Positions 27,705 through 37,155 are shown, counted from the stretch's first letter. The stretch is 64,000 nt of DNA from Geodermatophilus saharensis (GCF_900188205.1 NZ_FZOH01000002.1:558001-622000); one strand, 5' to 3'. Program-made: numbers and translations. Notes: generated by a model from the sequence alone, not told the origin.

Positions 27705-30700
27705 TCAGGGGGCCTGCACCGGGGCGGTGGCCAGCACCCCGTCCCGGTTGTCCAGGTAGTACCGCAGCCCGTCCTCGGCGACGTCTCCCGCGCTCCTCGG
27801 CGCGGTGTCCGGCGCCTGCACCAGCGTGGTGACCACGATCTCGGGAGCGTCCATCGGGGCCGCGGCGGTCATCCAGTAGTCGTACTCGTCGTCGGCCAGG
27901 CCGCCGTCCTGCGCGGTGCCGGTCTTGCCGCCGACCGGCGCCGGCAGGTCGGCGTACCGGGCGCCCGTGCCGGAGGTCACCACCGCGCGCATGCCCTCCC
28001 GCACCGGCCCGAGCGCCGCGGCGAAGGGCAGCGGCGTGGCCTCCGGCGCCGGCAGCGCGTTCCACCCCGAGTCCGCCGTCCCGATCGCCATCCCCAGCCG
28101 GGGGGTGACCAGCGCGCCGGTGGCCACGGCAGCGGTCCACCGGGCGTTCTGCAGCGGGGTGACCTGGATCTCGCCCTGCCCGATCCCGAGGATGACGGTC
28201 GATCCGCCGTACCAGGTGCCCCCGTCGGCCTCCACCGACTCGGGGGTGCCGAGGTAGCCGGCCGACTCGCCGGGCAGGTCGATGCCGGTCCGCTGCCCCA
28301 CCCCCAGCGCGGTGGCGGTCTCCGCGATCGCCTCGGGCCCGAGCGCGAGGGCCAGCTCGTAGAAGTAGACGTCGTTCGACATGGCGATCGCGTCGACCAG
28401 GTCCATCGGCCCCATCGGCTTCCAGTTGCCGAAGGTGTGACCGCCGTAGGCGAAGCTGCCCCCGGTGGGGACGACCTGGCGGGGGTCCCGGGTGCCGTGC
28501 GCCTGGTTGGCCGCGGCCACCACCAGCTTGAACGTGGACCCGGGCGGCACGGCCGCCTGGGTCACGTGCTCGAGCGTCGGTGACCCGGGCGCCTCGTCCA
28601 GCGCCGCCAGCGCGGCGGCGTCGGCCGGCGGCCCCCACACGTTGTTGTCGGAGGAGGGGGCGCTGGCCATGGCCAGCACCTGTCCCGAGCGGGGGTCCAT
28701 CGCGACCGCGGCGGCGACGGCCCCCACCGGCCGCCGCTGGTTGCCCAGGGCGGTCACCAGCCCGTCGTACAGCCGCCGCTGCAGGCCGACGTCCAGCGAC
28801 AGCCGCAGGTCCGCGCCGGGCACCGGCTCGGTGCGCCCGGCGAGCGCGACGGGCACACCGGCCGGGTCGACGTACAGGCACTGGCGCCCGTTGGTCCCGC
28901 GCAGCACCGCGTCGTACTGCAGCTCGAGGCCGGCCCGGCCGACGATCTCGCCGGTGGGCAGGCCGGGCCAGCGCTCCTCGGACTCGGGGGTGGCCACGCC
29001 GACGAACCCGAGGACCGGCCCCAGCGCGGCACCCTCCGGGTACCACCGGCGGGGCTCCGGGACGACGAGCACGCCGGCGATGCCGGCCGCGGCGACGGCG
29101 TCCGCGGCGGGACGGGGCAGCTCGGCCACGGGCAGGGACAGCGCCGTGGGCTCCGCCGCGTCGAGCGCCGCGTGCAGGTCGGCGGCCGGCGGGCCGGTCA
29201 GCGCGGCGAGCCGTTCGACGGCCGCGGGGTCGTCGCGGAGCAGCGCCGGGACCACGAGCACCCGGTCCACGCCGGTGCCGGCGGCCGCGGCGTCCACGGC
29301 GAGCGGGGCGTCGTGCCGGTCGGTGATGGCGCCGCGGGGCGCGGGCAGCCGGATGCAGCGGGTCATCTGCTCCTCACCGGCGAGCGAGAGCTCCTCGCCG
29401 CGGGTGACCTGCAGCCGCCAGCCGTACAGGCCGAACGAGACCAGGAGGACCGACAGGGCCGCCGCGGCCAGCCGGAGCAGCCGCGGGCGTGGGTTGCGCC
29501 GGACCGGGAGCGCCCACAGCCGGCGGCGGGCGCTGTCGCGGCGGACGCCCAGCACGACGCCGATCGCGGCCAGGTGCACGACCAACGCCGTCCCGCCGTA
29601 GCTGAGCAGCGGGAACGGGACGCCGGCCAGGGGCAGCAGCCCGAGGTTGGCGCCCACCGAGACGACGGTCTCGACGCCCATGAGGACGGCCAGCCCGCCG
29701 CCGACGAGCGCGGCGTGCGGTGTGCGCGCCCGGCGGGCGGCCAGCGCGAGCCGCCACACGAGGACGACGACGGCGAGGACGACCCCGGCGCCTGCGACCA
29801 GCCCCCACTGGCCGACCAGGCTCGCCGGCGCGAGGTCCGTGTGCCCCTCGGGCAGGTACTCGGCGCGCAGTTCGCGCAGCGGGTCGTCGGCGCGGCCGAG
29901 GAGGCCGCCGGAGGCCACCGCGATGTGCGCCTGCCGCAGCGCCCAGCCCGAGCCGGTCGGCGACTCGTGGGCGCCGACCAGGTACGTGCCGAGGCGCTGC
30001 AGCTGGTAGGGCTGCAGCAGGCTGATCAGCAGCGGCGCGCAGACGACGACCGCGGCGCCCAGCGGGAGCAGGAAGCGCGCGGGCACCCGCCCGAGGACGA
30101 GCATCGACGCGGTGAGGACGACGAGCAGCGCCGTGGTGCTGAGGTCGGGCTGCAGCAGCGTCAGGCCGATGGGCACGGCGGCGAGCAGCACGGCGAGGGA
30201 GAAGCGCTGCCACGCCGGCCGGCCGGAGCCGAGGACCGCGGCGAGGACCAGCAGCACCCCCAGCTTGGCCAGCTCGGAGGGCTGGAAGGTGACCGAGCCG
30301 AGGACGAACCACCGGGTGGCGCCCTTCACCGTCACCCCGACCGTGAGGACGCCGACGAGGAAGACGACGGCCGCGGCGTAGGCGATCCGGCCCAGCACGG
30401 CGAGGTACCGGACGCGGACCCGCCAGAACACGGCGAGGGCCAGCACGCCCCCGGCGGCGATCACGGCCTGGCGGACCGCGAGGTCGGTGTCCCCGATCAG
30501 GTACAGGTTGGCCAGCCCGAGCCCGACCACGGCGAGGGCGGCGACGACCGCGACCAGGTCGAACAGGGCGCTGCGGCGGTCCCGGCGCTCCTGCCGGGTC
30601 CGCCGCCGCCTGCCGTCCGGTCCGGCGGGCAGCCCGTCGCGTTCCCCGGGCGGCTCCTCCGGGCCCGCCCACAGCACCCGGCGCTGACGCCGGCTCCACC

Positions 30701-30752
30701 GCCGGCTCCTGACCTCGTCCGCCGGCCGCCCGGCCGGCAGGGGGTACGGCAT
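27705..30752 (-). CDS. RodA/FtsW (SEDS) - class B PBP fusion
   Basis: This 1015-residue protein joins two peptidoglycan enzymes. Residues 60-405 are a SEDS glycosyltransferase with GATRWFVLGSVTFQPSELAK, LLQPDLSTT, PEGHTDLAPASLVGQWG (Asp306, matching the catalytic extracellular Asp) and PLLSYGGTALV. Residues 430-1015 are a class B penicillin-binding protein with a membrane anchor (LLRLAAAALSVLLVSFGLYG), PRGAITDR, the active-site serine in PPGSTFK (Ser739), SND (Ser792, the SxD form of PBP2) and KTGT (Lys943). One chain should therefore polymerise and crosslink. ATG follows GGGAGGTCCGC. It lies 16 bp after a hypothetical gene and is probably in its operon. Confidence 0.92.
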   Translation of the reverse strand: MPYPLPAGRPADEVRSRRWSRRQRRVLWAGPEEPPGERDGLPAGPDGRRRRTRQERRDRRSALFDLVAVVAALAVVGLGLANLYLIGDTDLAVRQAVIAAGGVLALAVFWRVRVRYLAVLGRIAYAAAVVFLVGVLTVGVTVKGATRWFVLGSVTFQPSELAKLGVLLVLAAVLGSGRPAWQRFSLAVLLAAVPIGLTLLQPDLSTTALLVVLTASMLVLGRVPARFLLPLGAAVVVCAPLLISLLQPYQLQRLGTYLVGAHESPTGSGWALRQAHIAVASGGLLGRADDPLRELRAEYLPEGHTDLAPASLVGQWGLVAGAGVVLAVVVLVWRLALAARRARTPHAALVGGGLAVLMGVETVVSVGANLGLLPLAGVPFPLLSYGGTALVVHLAAIGVVLGVRRDSARRRLWALPVRRNPRPRLLRLAAAALSVLLVSFGLYGWRLQVTRGEELSLAGEEQMTRCIRLPAPRGAITDRHDAPLAVDAAAAGTGVDRVLVVPALLRDDPAAVERLAALTGPPAADLHAALDAAEPTALSLPVAELPRPAADAVAAAGIAGVLVVPEPRRWYPEGAALGPVLGFVGVATPESEERWPGLPTGEIVGRAGLELQYDAVLRGTNGRQCLYVDPAGVPVALAGRTEPVPGADLRLSLDVGLQRRLYDGLVTALGNQRRPVGAVAAAVAMDPRSGQVLAMASAPSSDNNVWGPPADAAALAALDEAPGSPTLEHVTQAAVPPGSTFKLVVAAANQAHGTRDPRQVVPTGGSFAYGGHTFGNWKPMGPMDLVDAIAMSNDVYFYELALALGPEAIAETATALGVGQRTGIDLPGESAGYLGTPESVEADGGTWYGGSTVILGIGQGEIQVTPLQNARWTAAVATGALVTPRLGMAIGTADSGWNALPAPEATPLPFAAALGPVREGMRAVVTSGTGARYADLPAPVGGKTGTAQDGGLADDEYDYWMTAAAPMDAPEIVVTTLVQAPDTAPRSAGDVAEDGLRYYLDNRDGVLATAPVQAP

Positions 30753-30768
30753 GCGGACCTCCCGTCGG

Positions 30769-31917
30769 TCAGCGGGCCAGGAGCTCGGGTGGGCACGACC
30801 CCACGGGCAGCGGCGCGGAGGCGGCCGCCGCGGGGAGGTCGGTGACGGCCAGCACCGCGACGGCCGGCACCGGCGGCAGCGCGACGACGCCGACGGCCTC
30901 GGCCCGCGTTCCTCCCGCCGGGACGGTCACCGTGCCCCCCGGCGCCGTGGACGTGGCGCCGGTGCAGCGGTCGACGAGCAGGTAGGACCAGGTCACCTGC
31001 CGGTCGGCGGCCCCGGCGTCGAGCCGCACCTGCACCCGCACGGTGCACGGCGCGCCCGGCTCGCACCCCGTGAGGCCGCGCAGGTCGACCCCGGTGACGC
31101 TGCCGGACGCCGCCGGGGCGGGCGGAGTGATCGGCACGCCGTCGGGTTCCGGTTCGACGGTCGGCTCCACCCCGGAGCGGCCGGCGTCCAGGAGCACGTC
31201 GACGTCGTCGGCGATGTCGTCGCGCAGCACGACGACCTCGACGGTGACCACCGCGGCCAGGACGAGGACCGAGAGCAGCCACGCGCCGACGCGCCGCGCG
31301 GTCCGGGAGCCCTCCCGCCGGACCGGACGGGTCACCGGGGCGCGGACCGCGGCCGGCGGGGCCGCGGCCACCGGTCCGCCGGCGCCGATCGCGCGCACCA
31401 GCGCGCCGAGCTCGCCGCGGACGGCGTCGCGGTCGACGGCGGCGGCGGTCTCGGCCAGCCTGCGCGCCACGGCGGGGACGCCGGCGTCGGGCAGGTCCGC
31501 CACCGCCGCGTCGAGGGCGGCCGAGAGCGGGTCCGGGACCGGATCGGCGGAGCCGGCGCGCGACGGGGCGGCCGCCGCCACGTCGCCGAGGACCGCTGCG
31601 ACGGCGCGACCGCTCGGCGCCGCGGCCCGGTGGAGGGCCACGCGACCGTCGGGGCCGACCACCGCGCGGACGTGTGGGCCGCCGCTCCCGGGGTCGGCGA
31701 CCCCGGACACCGGCAGCTGCGCGGCCGCCTCCAGCACCGCCGCGGCCAGCTCCAGGGCCTGCGGGACGGTGAGCCGGGCCAGGGCCAGCAGGCGGGACAG
31801 CGCGACGCCGTCGGACGGCGGCGACGGCGCACCGGACGCCCGCCGGTCGGGCCGCAGGTCGGGAGCGGGTCCGGTGCCGTGGCGCTCGGGCGACCGCTCG
31901 ATCGTCAGGTCTGCCAC
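30769..31917 (-). CDS. Single-pass membrane protein of unknown function
   Basis: The 382-residue protein has a cytoplasmic N-terminal half (about 1-205) rich in Ala and Arg with a helical LSRLLALARLTVPQALELAAAVLEAA segment read across its hydrophobic faces, one membrane helix (about 208-232, GAWLLSVLVLAAVVTVEVVVL) and an extracytoplasmic C-terminal domain with three Cys (GCEPGAPC, DRCTGATS) and beta-rich composition. No family is recognised. Start is GTG 31917. It lies 16 bp before the RodA-PBP2 fusion, so a cell-wall role is possible by context only. Confidence 0.65.
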   Translation of the reverse strand: MADLTIERSPERHGTGPAPDLRPDRRASGAPSPPSDGVALSRLLALARLTVPQALELAAAVLEAAAQLPVSGVADPGSGGPHVRAVVGPDGRVALHRAAAPSGRAVAAVLGDVAAAAPSRAGSADPVPDPLSAALDAAVADLPDAGVPAVARRLAETAAAVDRDAVRGELGALVRAIGAGGPVAAAPPAAVRAPVTRPVRREGSRTARRVGAWLLSVLVLAAVVTVEVVVLRDDIADDVDVLLDAGRSGVEPTVEPEPDGVPITPPAPAASGSVTGVDLRGLTGCEPGAPCTVRVQVRLDAGAADRQVTWSYLLVDRCTGATSTAPGGTVTVPAGGTRAEAVGVVALPPVPAVAVLAVTDLPAAAASAPLPVGSCPPELLAR

Positions 31918-31999
31918 CGTCGACCACCCGCCCCATCCGCTCGCTCAGATGTCCCCCGGGTCCGGATCGGCCCAGGTTGGGGCACGGTGCCCCCGGCTG

Positions 32000-32233
32000 T
32001 CACCGGGTGGCGGCGCGGCTCCTGCCCCGGAGCGGCGCGTCGTGCCCGAGGACCCGGCGCGTCGCGCCGGAGGCCCCTGCCTCCGCCTGCCGGGAGGCCC
32101 GGCCGTCGTGCGCCGGAGGACCCGGCCGGCGCACGCGCAGGTCCGGGTCGCGCACGGCGGCCCGCAACGAGGACGAGCCGACGTCGAGGGAGAGCACGAC
32201 CGGGGGGTCGGCCGGAGCGGGGGTGTCCAGCAC
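32000..32233 (-). pseudogene. Truncated FGGY/gluconate-kinase-like N-terminus
   Basis: The 77-codon frame begins VLDTPAPADPPVVLSLDVGSSSLRAAV, the phosphate-1 loop of FGGY sugar kinases, and then becomes Arg/Pro-rich noise before a stop. A normal kinase would run about 500 residues. Only the ATP-loop start remains. It begins 7 bp after the stop of the four-helix membrane gene, so it would be cotranscribed. I call it a broken gene rather than a small protein. Confidence 0.5.
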
Positions 32234-32239
32234 GGCCGT

Positions 32240-32668
32240 CTACCGCCGGGCCGCGCGCAGGCGGAGCAGCGCCACCAGCGCGACGAGGATCCCGACGACG
32301 CCGCCGGCCACGCCGATCCACAGGACGACGCGCACGACGACCTCCCAGCCGGGGTCCAGGTCGAACGGGAAGACCTGCAGCACCCGCACCGTGGCCGCCA
32401 GGCCGAAGGCCGTCGTCACGACCGTCCCCGCCGGGACCGACGCTCCCCCCGGGCGCACCAGCTGCAGCAGGGCGACCGCGATGCCGGCGATCAGCGCGGC
32501 GTCGACGTAGCGCAGCACCCGGGTCGTGTCGTCGGTCAGGAAGGGCACGACCTCCCACCCGGGCCAGACGTGGACCAGCAGCAGGAGGACTCCGTTGGCC
32601 AGCGCGGCGGCCACGGCGCCGCCGCGGCGCCCGGCGGTCGACGGGGGACGGGTCCTCAGGTCGGTCAT
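32240..32668 (-). CDS. Small four-helix membrane protein
   Basis: The 142-residue protein has helices at about 19-38 (VAAALANGVLLLLVHVW), 48-70, 80-98 and 112-138. The WPGWEVVPFLTDDTTRVLRYVDAAL and FPFDLDPGWEVVVRVVLWIG segments resemble each other around WE-V, suggesting an internal repeat. No family is named. ATG 32668 has no Shine-Dalgarno and lies 42.5 bp from the centre of the DevR-type box at 32704, a likely leaderless DevR-activated gene. Confidence 0.68.
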   Translation of the reverse strand: MTDLRTRPPSTAGRRGGAVAAALANGVLLLLVHVWPGWEVVPFLTDDTTRVLRYVDAALIAGIAVALLQLVRPGGASVPAGTVVTTAFGLAATVRVLQVFPFDLDPGWEVVVRVVLWIGVAGGVVGILVALVALLRLRAARR

Positions 32669-32703
32669 GTCCCGATGCTGGGGACACCGGCGCTCCTCGT
32701 TGA

Positions 32704-32717
32704 GGGCCGAAGGTCGC
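32704..32717. promoter_or_regulatory. DevR/DosR-type box (GGGCCGAAGGTCGC)
   Basis: GGGCC-GAAG-GTCGC, centred 42.5 bp from the first base of ATG 32668 on the minus strand. Confidence 0.6.
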
Positions 32718-32811
32718 CGGCGATCCGGGACGTACGGACGCCGCCGGTCCACCGGTCGACGACGCCCGGCCGACGGCCCGGTGGTCCCGCGCCGTCGTAC
32801 CCGCGGTGCGG

Positions 32812-34020
32812 TCACCGCGGCTGCCGCAGCACCCCGCGCCACCGCCGACGGGCGACACGCTGCGGGACCCCCGGGCCGTCGTCGGCGACGAGCTCGTAGC
32901 GGTGCCCGTAGGTCTCGATCACCGCCTGGACCGCGGCGACGACCGGGATGGCGACCAGTGCCCCCATGGCCCCCAGCAGGCTCACGCCGACGATCACCGA
33001 GCCGAGGGCGACCGCCGGGTGCACGTGCACCGTGCGTGCCGTGATCCTCGGCCCCACCAGGTAGTTCTCCACCTGCTGGTACGCGGCGCCGAAGACGACG
33101 ACCCACAGCGCGTCCGACGGCTGGCCGGCGAGGGCCACGACGGCCGGCAGGCCGATCGCCAGGTAGGTCCCCACGGTGGGGATGAACTGCGAGACCAGCC
33201 CGGTCCAGAGCGCGAGCGGCAACCAGAACGGCACCCCCAGGACCAGCAGGAAGACGGCCGTGACGAACGCGCTGAGCAGCGCGAGCAGCAACCGCGAGAA
33301 CACGTAGCCACCGGTCTTCTCCACCGCGATGTCCCAGACGGTCGCGATGACCCGCTGCTGCCGGGGCGGGAAGCGGCGGGAGACGGTGTCCCTCAGGGCG
33401 GGCGCCTGGGCGGACATGTAGTAGGCGAACAGCAGGAACGTCAGCGTCTGGAAGACCGCCCCGATCACCGCGGTCACGATCCCGACGACACCGGGTGTGA
33501 GGTCCTGCACGACCTGCTGGACGCGGGAGGGGGTGAGCTGGAGGGAGTCCACGACGTCGCCGGGCTGCAGCGTGGTGCCGAACGTCCGGTTGACCGCCTC
33601 CACCACGTCCCTGATCACGTCGGGGAGCGAGCTCACCAGCCCCGCGAGCTGGTCGACCAGCAGGGTGCCGAAGGCGGCCACCAGGCCGATCACGAGGACC
33701 ACCACGCCGAGCACCACCAGACCGGTGGCGGCGCCGCGGCGCAGTCCCCGGCGGGTGAGCGCGTGCACGGCCGGCTCGATGCTGATCGAGAACATCCAGG
33801 CCAGGAACACCAGGCCGAGGAAGCCGCGCAGGTGGGTGAAGGCCCACCCCGCCACCTGGTAGGCGGCGACGGCGAGCAGCGCCAGCAGCAGGACGCGGCG
33901 CAGCCAGGGCGGCTCGGCACTCCAGCGCCCGGGGCCCGCGCCGTCGGCGGCGGGCGGGGACGACGGGACGGCCGGCACTTCCCGCGCGTCCGCCTCGTCG
34001 GGCACGTCACTCGCCGGCAC
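32812..34020 (-). CDS. AI-2E/PerM-family transporter
   Basis: The 402-residue protein has eight predicted helices with the family hallmarks VFLAWMFSISIEPAVHAL, TLLVDQLAGLVSSLPD, a cytoplasmic or periplasmic helix bundle in the middle, LALWTGLVSQFIPTVGTYL and VENYLVGPRITARTVHVHP near the end. Members export diverse small molecules or ions; none can be named here. The frame is open to 34185, but GTG 34020 is chosen because it sits 43.5 bp from the box at 34057 and removes a Pro-rich, poorly conserved N-terminus. Confidence 0.82.
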   Translation of the reverse strand: MPASDVPDEADAREVPAVPSSPPAADGAGPGRWSAEPPWLRRVLLLALLAVAAYQVAGWAFTHLRGFLGLVFLAWMFSISIEPAVHALTRRGLRRGAATGLVVLGVVVLVIGLVAAFGTLLVDQLAGLVSSLPDVIRDVVEAVNRTFGTTLQPGDVVDSLQLTPSRVQQVVQDLTPGVVGIVTAVIGAVFQTLTFLLFAYYMSAQAPALRDTVSRRFPPRQQRVIATVWDIAVEKTGGYVFSRLLLALLSAFVTAVFLLVLGVPFWLPLALWTGLVSQFIPTVGTYLAIGLPAVVALAGQPSDALWVVVFGAAYQQVENYLVGPRITARTVHVHPAVALGSVIVGVSLLGAMGALVAIPVVAAVQAVIETYGHRYELVADDGPGVPQRVARRRWRGVLRQPR

Positions 34021-34056
34021 GTCGGCACGGTAGAGCGACGCCGCGACCTCCGGGGC

Positions 34057-34070
34057 GTGCCGGAGGTCCG
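34057..34070. promoter_or_regulatory. DevR/DosR-like box (GTGCCGGAGGTCCG)
   Basis: GTGCC-GGAG-GTCCG, two mismatches from the ideal, centred 43.5 bp from GTG 34020 on the minus strand. The spacing supports it more than the sequence does. Confidence 0.4.
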
Positions 34071-34372
34071 GGACGTCCGGGCCGGAGTACCCCGGTGGCG
34101 GGTGTCCGGGAACGGCCGTGTCCACGGACAGGCACACCGGCCGACACTGCGGCGTGTCCGGGGAAGGGGACGACCGGGACGGCACCCGGGCCGCCGCGGA
34201 GGAGCAGTGCGGCCAGGCCCCCGCCGCACCCGGGGAGGACCCGGCCGGACGGGCTGCGGGTCATCGTCGGCGGCCCTCGTGGGACTCCGGTGCCGACGGT
34301 GACCGACCGGGTCGCCTCCGTCCGCAGCCGGACGGCTCGGGCCCGGGCCGTCCTCGCCGGTGCCCGGGAGGG
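34071..34372. other. Intergenic stretch with no supported gene
   Basis: About 300 bp between the transporter and DUF4383 promoters. Short frames cross it on both strands but have no ribosome site, family or clean coding bias. Only scattered GGGAC half-sites are seen. Confidence 0.5.
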
Positions 34373-34409
34373 AGGACCTCCGGCACCGCCGCGCGGCGAC
34401 CGAGGTCCC
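34373..34409. promoter_or_regulatory. Pair of DevR/DosR-type boxes
   Basis: AGGACCTCCGGCAC (34373-34386) and GCGACCGAGGTCCC (34396-34409) are 23 bp apart, upstream of the DUF4383 gene. Each has mismatches in one arm. Confidence 0.45.
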
Positions 34410-34497
34410 CTGCTCCCGGTGACCTGCTCCTCTGCCGCTCCACCCCGGACGGGCGCGCACTGGGGTCCTCACCGCGGACGTCGTCGAGGAGGTCCCC

Positions 34498-34941
34498 ATG
34501 TCCGCACGAGACCGCACCGTCAGCACACCCGGGACGTGGACGTGGCCGCAGGTCGCCGCCCTCGTCGTCGGTGCCGTCTACACGATCGTCGGCATCGCCG
34601 GGTTCTTCGTGACCGGGTTCGACGGCTTCGCCGCCCACACCGGCGACGAGCTGCTCGGCTTCGAGGTCAACCCGCTGCACAACCTGGTCCACCTCGCCAT
34701 CGGGGTCGCCGGTCTCGCCCTGGCCCGCTCCCTCGCCCTCGCCCGCACCTACGGCTGGGCGCTCGCCGTCGGCTACGGGGCCGCCCTGGTCTACGGGCTG
34801 TTCGCCATCGGGGAGACGTGGGACTTCCTGGCCGTCAACGCCGCGGACAACTGGCTGCACGCCGTCAGCGCCGCCGTCGGCCTGGCCATCGCGCTCGGCC
34901 CGGTGCAGGCCGCCGTCGGCGGACGGACGACGCGGGTCTGA
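34498..34941 (+). CDS. DUF4383 membrane protein
   Basis: The 147-residue protein has four membrane helices and the DUF4383 pattern: VGAVYTIVGIAGFFVTGFDGF, FEVNPLHNLVHLAIGVAGLAL, TYGWALAVGYGAALVYGLFAI and NAADNWLHAVSAAVGLAIAL. Function is unknown. ATG 34498 has GAGGAGGTCCCC upstream. It ends at a strong hairpin shared with the convergent DUF302 gene. Confidence 0.85.
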   Translation: MSARDRTVSTPGTWTWPQVAALVVGAVYTIVGIAGFFVTGFDGFAAHTGDELLGFEVNPLHNLVHLAIGVAGLALARSLALARTYGWALAVGYGAALVYGLFAIGETWDFLAVNAADNWLHAVSAAVGLAIALGPVQAAVGGRTTRV

Positions 34942-34949
34942 CCCGTCCA

Positions 34950-34984
34950 CCGGTCACCGGTCCCCGTCCGGGACCGGTGACCGG
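34950..34984. terminator. Bidirectional hairpin terminator
   Basis: A perfect 15-bp stem (CCGGTCACCGGTCCC with its complement) and a CGTCC loop lie between convergent genes ending at 34941 and 35022. Confidence 0.8.
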
Positions 34985-35021
34985 CGCGGCGGTGCCCGAG
35001 GGCCTGATCCCGACGGCGACC

Positions 35022-35468
35022 TCATCCCGGCGGCGCACCGTCGGCGACCTCACCGAGCGCGCTCGCGAGGCGGTCCCGCGCCTCGGCGGCGACGGGGGCC
35101 AGCGTCGCCTGGCCGGTCAGCGCGACCATGACGCCGGGGTCCATCGCCGCCACCCGGGTGGCGCCCTGCTCGTCGACCCGGACGACGACGTTGCAGGGCA
35201 GCAGCAGACCCACGTCCGGCTCGGCCAGCAGCGCCCGGTGGGCCAGTGGCGGGTTGCAGGCCCCCAGGATCACCTGCGGCGGCACCTCCGCACCCAGCTT
35301 CGCCCGCAGCGTGGCCGCGACGTCGATCTCGGTGAGCACGCCGAACCCCTGGCCGGCCAGCGCGGCCCGGGTCCGCGTGAGCGCCTCGTCGAACGGGAGG
35401 TCGACCTGGACCGCCATGCCGTACCCGGGGCCGTCCACGACCGGCCGCTCGGTCACCGTCCCGCTCAT
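35022..35468 (-). CDS. DUF302 domain protein
   Basis: The 148-residue protein has the DUF302 order: [71 protein letters not shown] and a closing helix. The conserved Cys in GACNP and LPCNV are present. DUF302 proteins may bind metals or small ligands. Its ATG overlaps the alcohol dehydrogenase stop (ATGA), so the two are coupled and may work together on a reactive carbonyl or redox ligand. Confidence 0.85.
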   Translation of the reverse strand: MSGTVTERPVVDGPGYGMAVQVDLPFDEALTRTRAALAGQGFGVLTEIDVAATLRAKLGAEVPPQVILGACNPPLAHRALLAEPDVGLLLPCNVVVRVDEQGATRVAAMDPGVMVALTGQATLAPVAAEARDRLASALGEVADGAPPG

Positions 35469-36499
35469 CGGTGGACGGCCACCTTCAGCGCACCGGAGGC
35501 GACCGGGTCGGCGAACAGGTCGTAGGCCGCGGCCACCTCGTCGAAGCCGAAGCGGTGCGTGACGATCCGGCCGGCGTCGAGCTTCCCGGCCTGCAGCATC
35601 CGCAGCAGCATCGGCGTGGTGTGGGTGTCGACCAGGCCGGTGGTGATGGTGACGTCCCGGATCCACAGGTCCTCGAGGTGCAGCGTCGTCGGCTTGCCGT
35701 GCACCCCGATGTTGGCCACCCGGCCACCGGGCCGGACCACGTCCACGGCCAGGTCGAAGGTCGCCGGGATGCCGACCGCCTCGATGCCGACGTCGGCGCC
35801 CAGCCCGCCGGTCAGCGCGCGCACGGTACCGACGACGTCGTCGTCGGGCGAGAGCACGAGGTCGGCGCCGAGCGCGGTGGCCGCCTCGCGCCGGGCCCCG
35901 ACCGGGTCGACGACGACGATCCGCTCCGGGGTGTAGAGGCCGGTGGTCATGACGGCGGCCAGCCCGATCGGGCCGGCGCCCACGATCACCACGGTGTCCC
36001 CCGGCCGGACCCCGCCGTTGAGCGCACCGACCTCGTAGGAGGTGGGCAGGATGTCGGCCAGCATCAGCGCCGCCTCGTCGGCCACCCCCTCGGGCAGCCG
36101 GTGGACGGAGCCGTCGGCGAACGGGACGCGCACCGCCTCGGCCTGCACACCGTGGGTGGTGTGCCCGAGGATCCAGCCCGCGCCCTGGCACTGCCCGTAC
36201 CGGGCCTCCCGGCAGTAGCGGCACCGGCCGCACGCGGTGATGCACGAGACGAGCACCCGGTCGCCGGGGCCGACGGTGCGCACGCCCGGTCCCACCTCCG
36301 TGACCGTGCCGACCGCCTCGTGGCCGAGGATCGTCCCCAGCGGCACCTCGGGGACGTCGCCCTTGAGGATGTGCAGGTCGGTGCCGCAGATGGTGAACCC
36401 GTCGACCCGCACGACGGCGTCCTCGGGGTCCTCGATGCGCGCATCGGGGACGACCTCCCACGACCGCTTGCCCGGACCGTGGTAGACGAGCGCCTCCAT
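35465..36499 (-). CDS. Zinc-dependent alcohol dehydrogenase (MDR)
   Basis: The 344-residue enzyme has catalytic-zinc residues in [12 protein letters not shown] and LGHEAVG, the complete structural-zinc set in [15 protein letters not shown], and a Rossmann motif [13 protein letters not shown] with [13 protein letters not shown], so NAD use is likely. The [16 protein letters not shown] and ADILPTSYE segments are typical of zinc alcohol dehydrogenases related to threonine/secondary alcohol enzymes. ATG follows GGGAGGAGAGGTC. It precedes and overlaps the DUF302 gene and is divergent from the PLDc_N-like gene over the box at 36620. Confidence 0.9.
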   Translation of the reverse strand: MEALVYHGPGKRSWEVVPDARIEDPEDAVVRVDGFTICGTDLHILKGDVPEVPLGTILGHEAVGTVTEVGPGVRTVGPGDRVLVSCITACGRCRYCREARYGQCQGAGWILGHTTHGVQAEAVRVPFADGSVHRLPEGVADEAALMLADILPTSYEVGALNGGVRPGDTVVIVGAGPIGLAAVMTTGLYTPERIVVVDPVGARREAATALGADLVLSPDDDVVGTVRALTGGLGADVGIEAVGIPATFDLAVDVVRPGGRVANIGVHGKPTTLHLEDLWIRDVTITTGLVDTHTTPMLLRMLQAGKLDAGRIVTHRFGFDEVAAAYDLFADPVASGALKVAVHR

Positions 36500-36619
36500 G
36501 ACCTCTCCTCCCGTCGTCGGAGCGTCCAGTCCAGCGCGCCCCTCCCGCGGGGCCGGAGTGCCGAACGTCCCGCGCGGCCAGGGACGCACCGCCCGCTGCC
36601 GACGCCCGGCGGCCCGAGC

Positions 36620-36633
36620 GGGACGGAGGGCCC
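36620..36633. promoter_or_regulatory. DevR/DosR-type box (GGGACGGAGGGCCC)
   Basis: GGGAC-GGAG-GGCCC lies between the divergent dehydrogenase (36499) and small membrane protein (36721) genes, both with their own Shine-Dalgarno sites. Confidence 0.6.
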
Positions 36634-36720
36634 CGTCCGGTGGTGCCTCGGGCCCTGCCCGGACGATCGTCCGCCCCGGAGCCTGGACGGAACGCACCCC
36701 GCAGCAGAGGAGGCCCGGCC

Positions 36721-36993
36721 ATGACGTCCACCCGGAGCGCCCGCCGACCCGCCGCCGGCCGGGCGAGGACGCGGTCCCGCCGTCCGCGCCGCTGGGCCGA
36801 CCTGAGCCCGCGCCAGCAGGGACTGCTGCTGACCCTCGGGGCGGTCCAGCTGTCACTGGCGGTCGCCGCCTGGACCGACCTCGCCCGCCGCCGCCCCGAC
36901 CAGGTCCACGGCCGCAAGGCCGCCTGGGCGGCGGTCATCGCCGTCAACTGGATCGGTCCCCTCGCCTGGTTCCGCTGGGGCCGCCGCCGCTGA
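36721..36993 (+). CDS. Small PLDc_N-type membrane protein
   Basis: The 90-residue protein has a very basic N-terminus (residues 1-27), then two helices ([20 protein letters not shown] and [18 protein letters not shown]) separated by [15 protein letters not shown], and ends WGRRR. This is the PLDc_N (phospholipase D-nuclease N-terminal) short membrane domain found alone in many actinobacteria. Role unknown. ATG has AGAGGAGGCCCGGCC upstream and a DevR-type box about 95 bp before. Confidence 0.75.
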   Translation: MTSTRSARRPAAGRARTRSRRPRRWADLSPRQQGLLLTLGAVQLSLAVAAWTDLARRRPDQVHGRKAAWAAVIAVNWIGPLAWFRWGRRR

Positions 36994-37155
36994 GCGGCTC
37001 CGCAGGCGGCGTCCGCGCCGCGTCGCAGGGTCGCCGTCGTGCTCCGGGGCCCCCGGTCGCAGGTCGCCACCGGCGGCGAGACCGGCCCTCCCCCGGACGT
37101 GCCACCCACGCACGTCCCGCGCGGGAGCCCGCCGCGACCTCCGGCCCGGCGACGG

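Noticed and set aside
34007..34264. 85-codon minus frame upstream of the transporter
   Set aside because: It has a plausible hydrophobic start but no Shine-Dalgarno, family or conserved pattern, and it covers a promoter-like region.
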